The position numbers and the translations under genes are program-made. This document shows positions 63,744-64,000 of a stretch of DNA of 64,000 bases, piece by piece; within the stretch, counting starts at the first letter, position 1, and the number at the start of each line of letters is the position of its first letter. The notes beneath the pieces are model-generated. The model had not been told where the DNA came from, did not search any database, and worked only from the letters and a program-made list of their open reading frames with translations. Source of the stretch: Bradyrhizobium sp. B097 (lineage in GTDB: Bacteria > Pseudomonadota > Alphaproteobacteria > Rhizobiales > Xanthobacteraceae); contig NZ_CP152412.1 of assembly GCF_038957035.1 (NCBI RefSeq), positions 5,080,501 to 5,144,500 on the forward strand, in the 5' to 3' direction.

Positions 63744-63794
63744 TCGACAGCACCTTTCATTGTCGGGATCGTTGCGGCAGGCGCGACGCGCGCC

Positions 63795-64000
63795 TCACTT
63801 CAGTTGCGCCATGAAGGCATCGGCACCCTTGTCGATGCCGGTGGTGGCGGCGGCGAGATCGCCGACGCTGGCCTTGATGTCGTAGGCGTTGGGATATTGC
63901 TTGCTGACGTAGGCACCGAGCAGGCGCGCGGTCGAGCTGTCGAACATCTCGACGGCATAGATCACCGAGCCCGTCATCGTGCCCTCGCCGTCACGCGCGG
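63795..64000 (-). CDS. C-terminal part of a probable DUF3313 lipoprotein (cut by window edge)
   Basis: The reading frame runs leftward from beyond base 64000 to a stop at 63795-63797. The 68 visible residues include GSVIYAVEMFDSSTARLLGA, YVSKQYPNAYDIKASVGDLA and end GADAFMAQLK. The pattern resembles the end of DUF3313 outer-membrane-associated lipoproteins. Its N-terminus and lipobox are outside. It is followed by the DUF2147 gene on the same strand. Confidence 0.55.
   Translation of the reverse strand, partial: ARDGEGTMTGSVIYAVEMFDSSTARLLGAYVSKQYPNAYDIKASVGDLAAATTGIDKGADAFMAQLK

Noticed and set aside
1..64000. tRNA, rRNA or classical riboswitches
   Set aside because: Reading the gaps on both strands gave no cloverleaf with a TTCRANYC arm, no rRNA segment and no aptamer that I could recognise. 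A covariance-model scan would be decisive.

Overview
The window looks like a chromosomal core region of a Bradyrhizobium-type alphaproteobacterium (Nitrobacteraceae). The evidence is the high GC content with strong GC3 bias, the rhizobial gene order (rpsF-rpsR-DUF2232-rplI-dnaB-alr-radA-cvpA-purF; pgsA-hdaA-ppk-ppx; fabD-fabG-acpP-fabF-mltG-yicC-gmk), a full LPS transport cluster (lptF-lptG-lptD-surA-pdxA-rsmA), and several dispersed palindromic repeats that I associate with Bradyrhizobium intergenic regions. No rRNA, tRNA, CRISPR array, IS element, prophage or plasmid function was seen. Genus assignment is inference from memory, not a database match.

Layout. 1-4.1 kb is accessory: the tail of a membrane protein, a decayed VOC-family remnant, a ChrA chromate transporter, an acyltransferase-3 protein and an OpgC-type glucan succinyltransferase. 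4.2-4.8 kb is a gene-free stack of repeats. 4.9-18.1 kb is core: RNase D, a cold-shock protein, purM-purN (leftward), a CDP-alcohol phosphatidyltransferase, the DnaA regulator HdaA, ppk-ppx with a candidate triple PHO box, TerC, Ndk, two small proteins and an ABC-F ATPase. 18.3-21.0 kb runs leftward (lipoprotein, holC, pepA). 21.3-30.1 kb runs rightward: LptF/LptG/LptD build the LPS bridge, SurA chaperones outer-membrane proteins, then PdxA, RsmA and a zinc alcohol dehydrogenase. 31.5-38.4 kb runs leftward: fatty-acid synthesis (FabD, FabG, AcpP, FabF), MltG, YicC and guanylate kinase. A TetR-desaturase pair follows with a clear palindromic operator candidate.

40.7-51.3 kb holds ribosomal proteins S6, S18 and L9, a TetR-thioesterase pair, a c-type cytochrome with a long disordered tail, a cyclopropane-fatty-acid synthase, DnaB, alanine racemase and exonuclease III. 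51.6-55.4 kb is accessory: an Omp25-like porin, a TauE/SafE permease and three orphan secreted proteins. 55.5-59.4 kb is radA-cvpA-purF. 59.5-64 kb is accessory again: an SDR, a secreted beta-propeller, an orphan branched-chain-type binding protein, a DUF2147 protein and the end of a probable DUF3313 lipoprotein.

I found no clear new multi-gene defence or biosynthetic system. The most interesting signals are regulatory and repeat-based: the triple PHO box before ppk, the TetR-desaturase operator, three copies of an element with hairpins at both ends, a chain-of-palindromes repeat, an unusually long repeat-bearing PurF propeptide, and two unfamiliar secreted/membrane architectures (30.4 kb and 44.4 kb). 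Functions are assigned by reading motifs; no searches were run.
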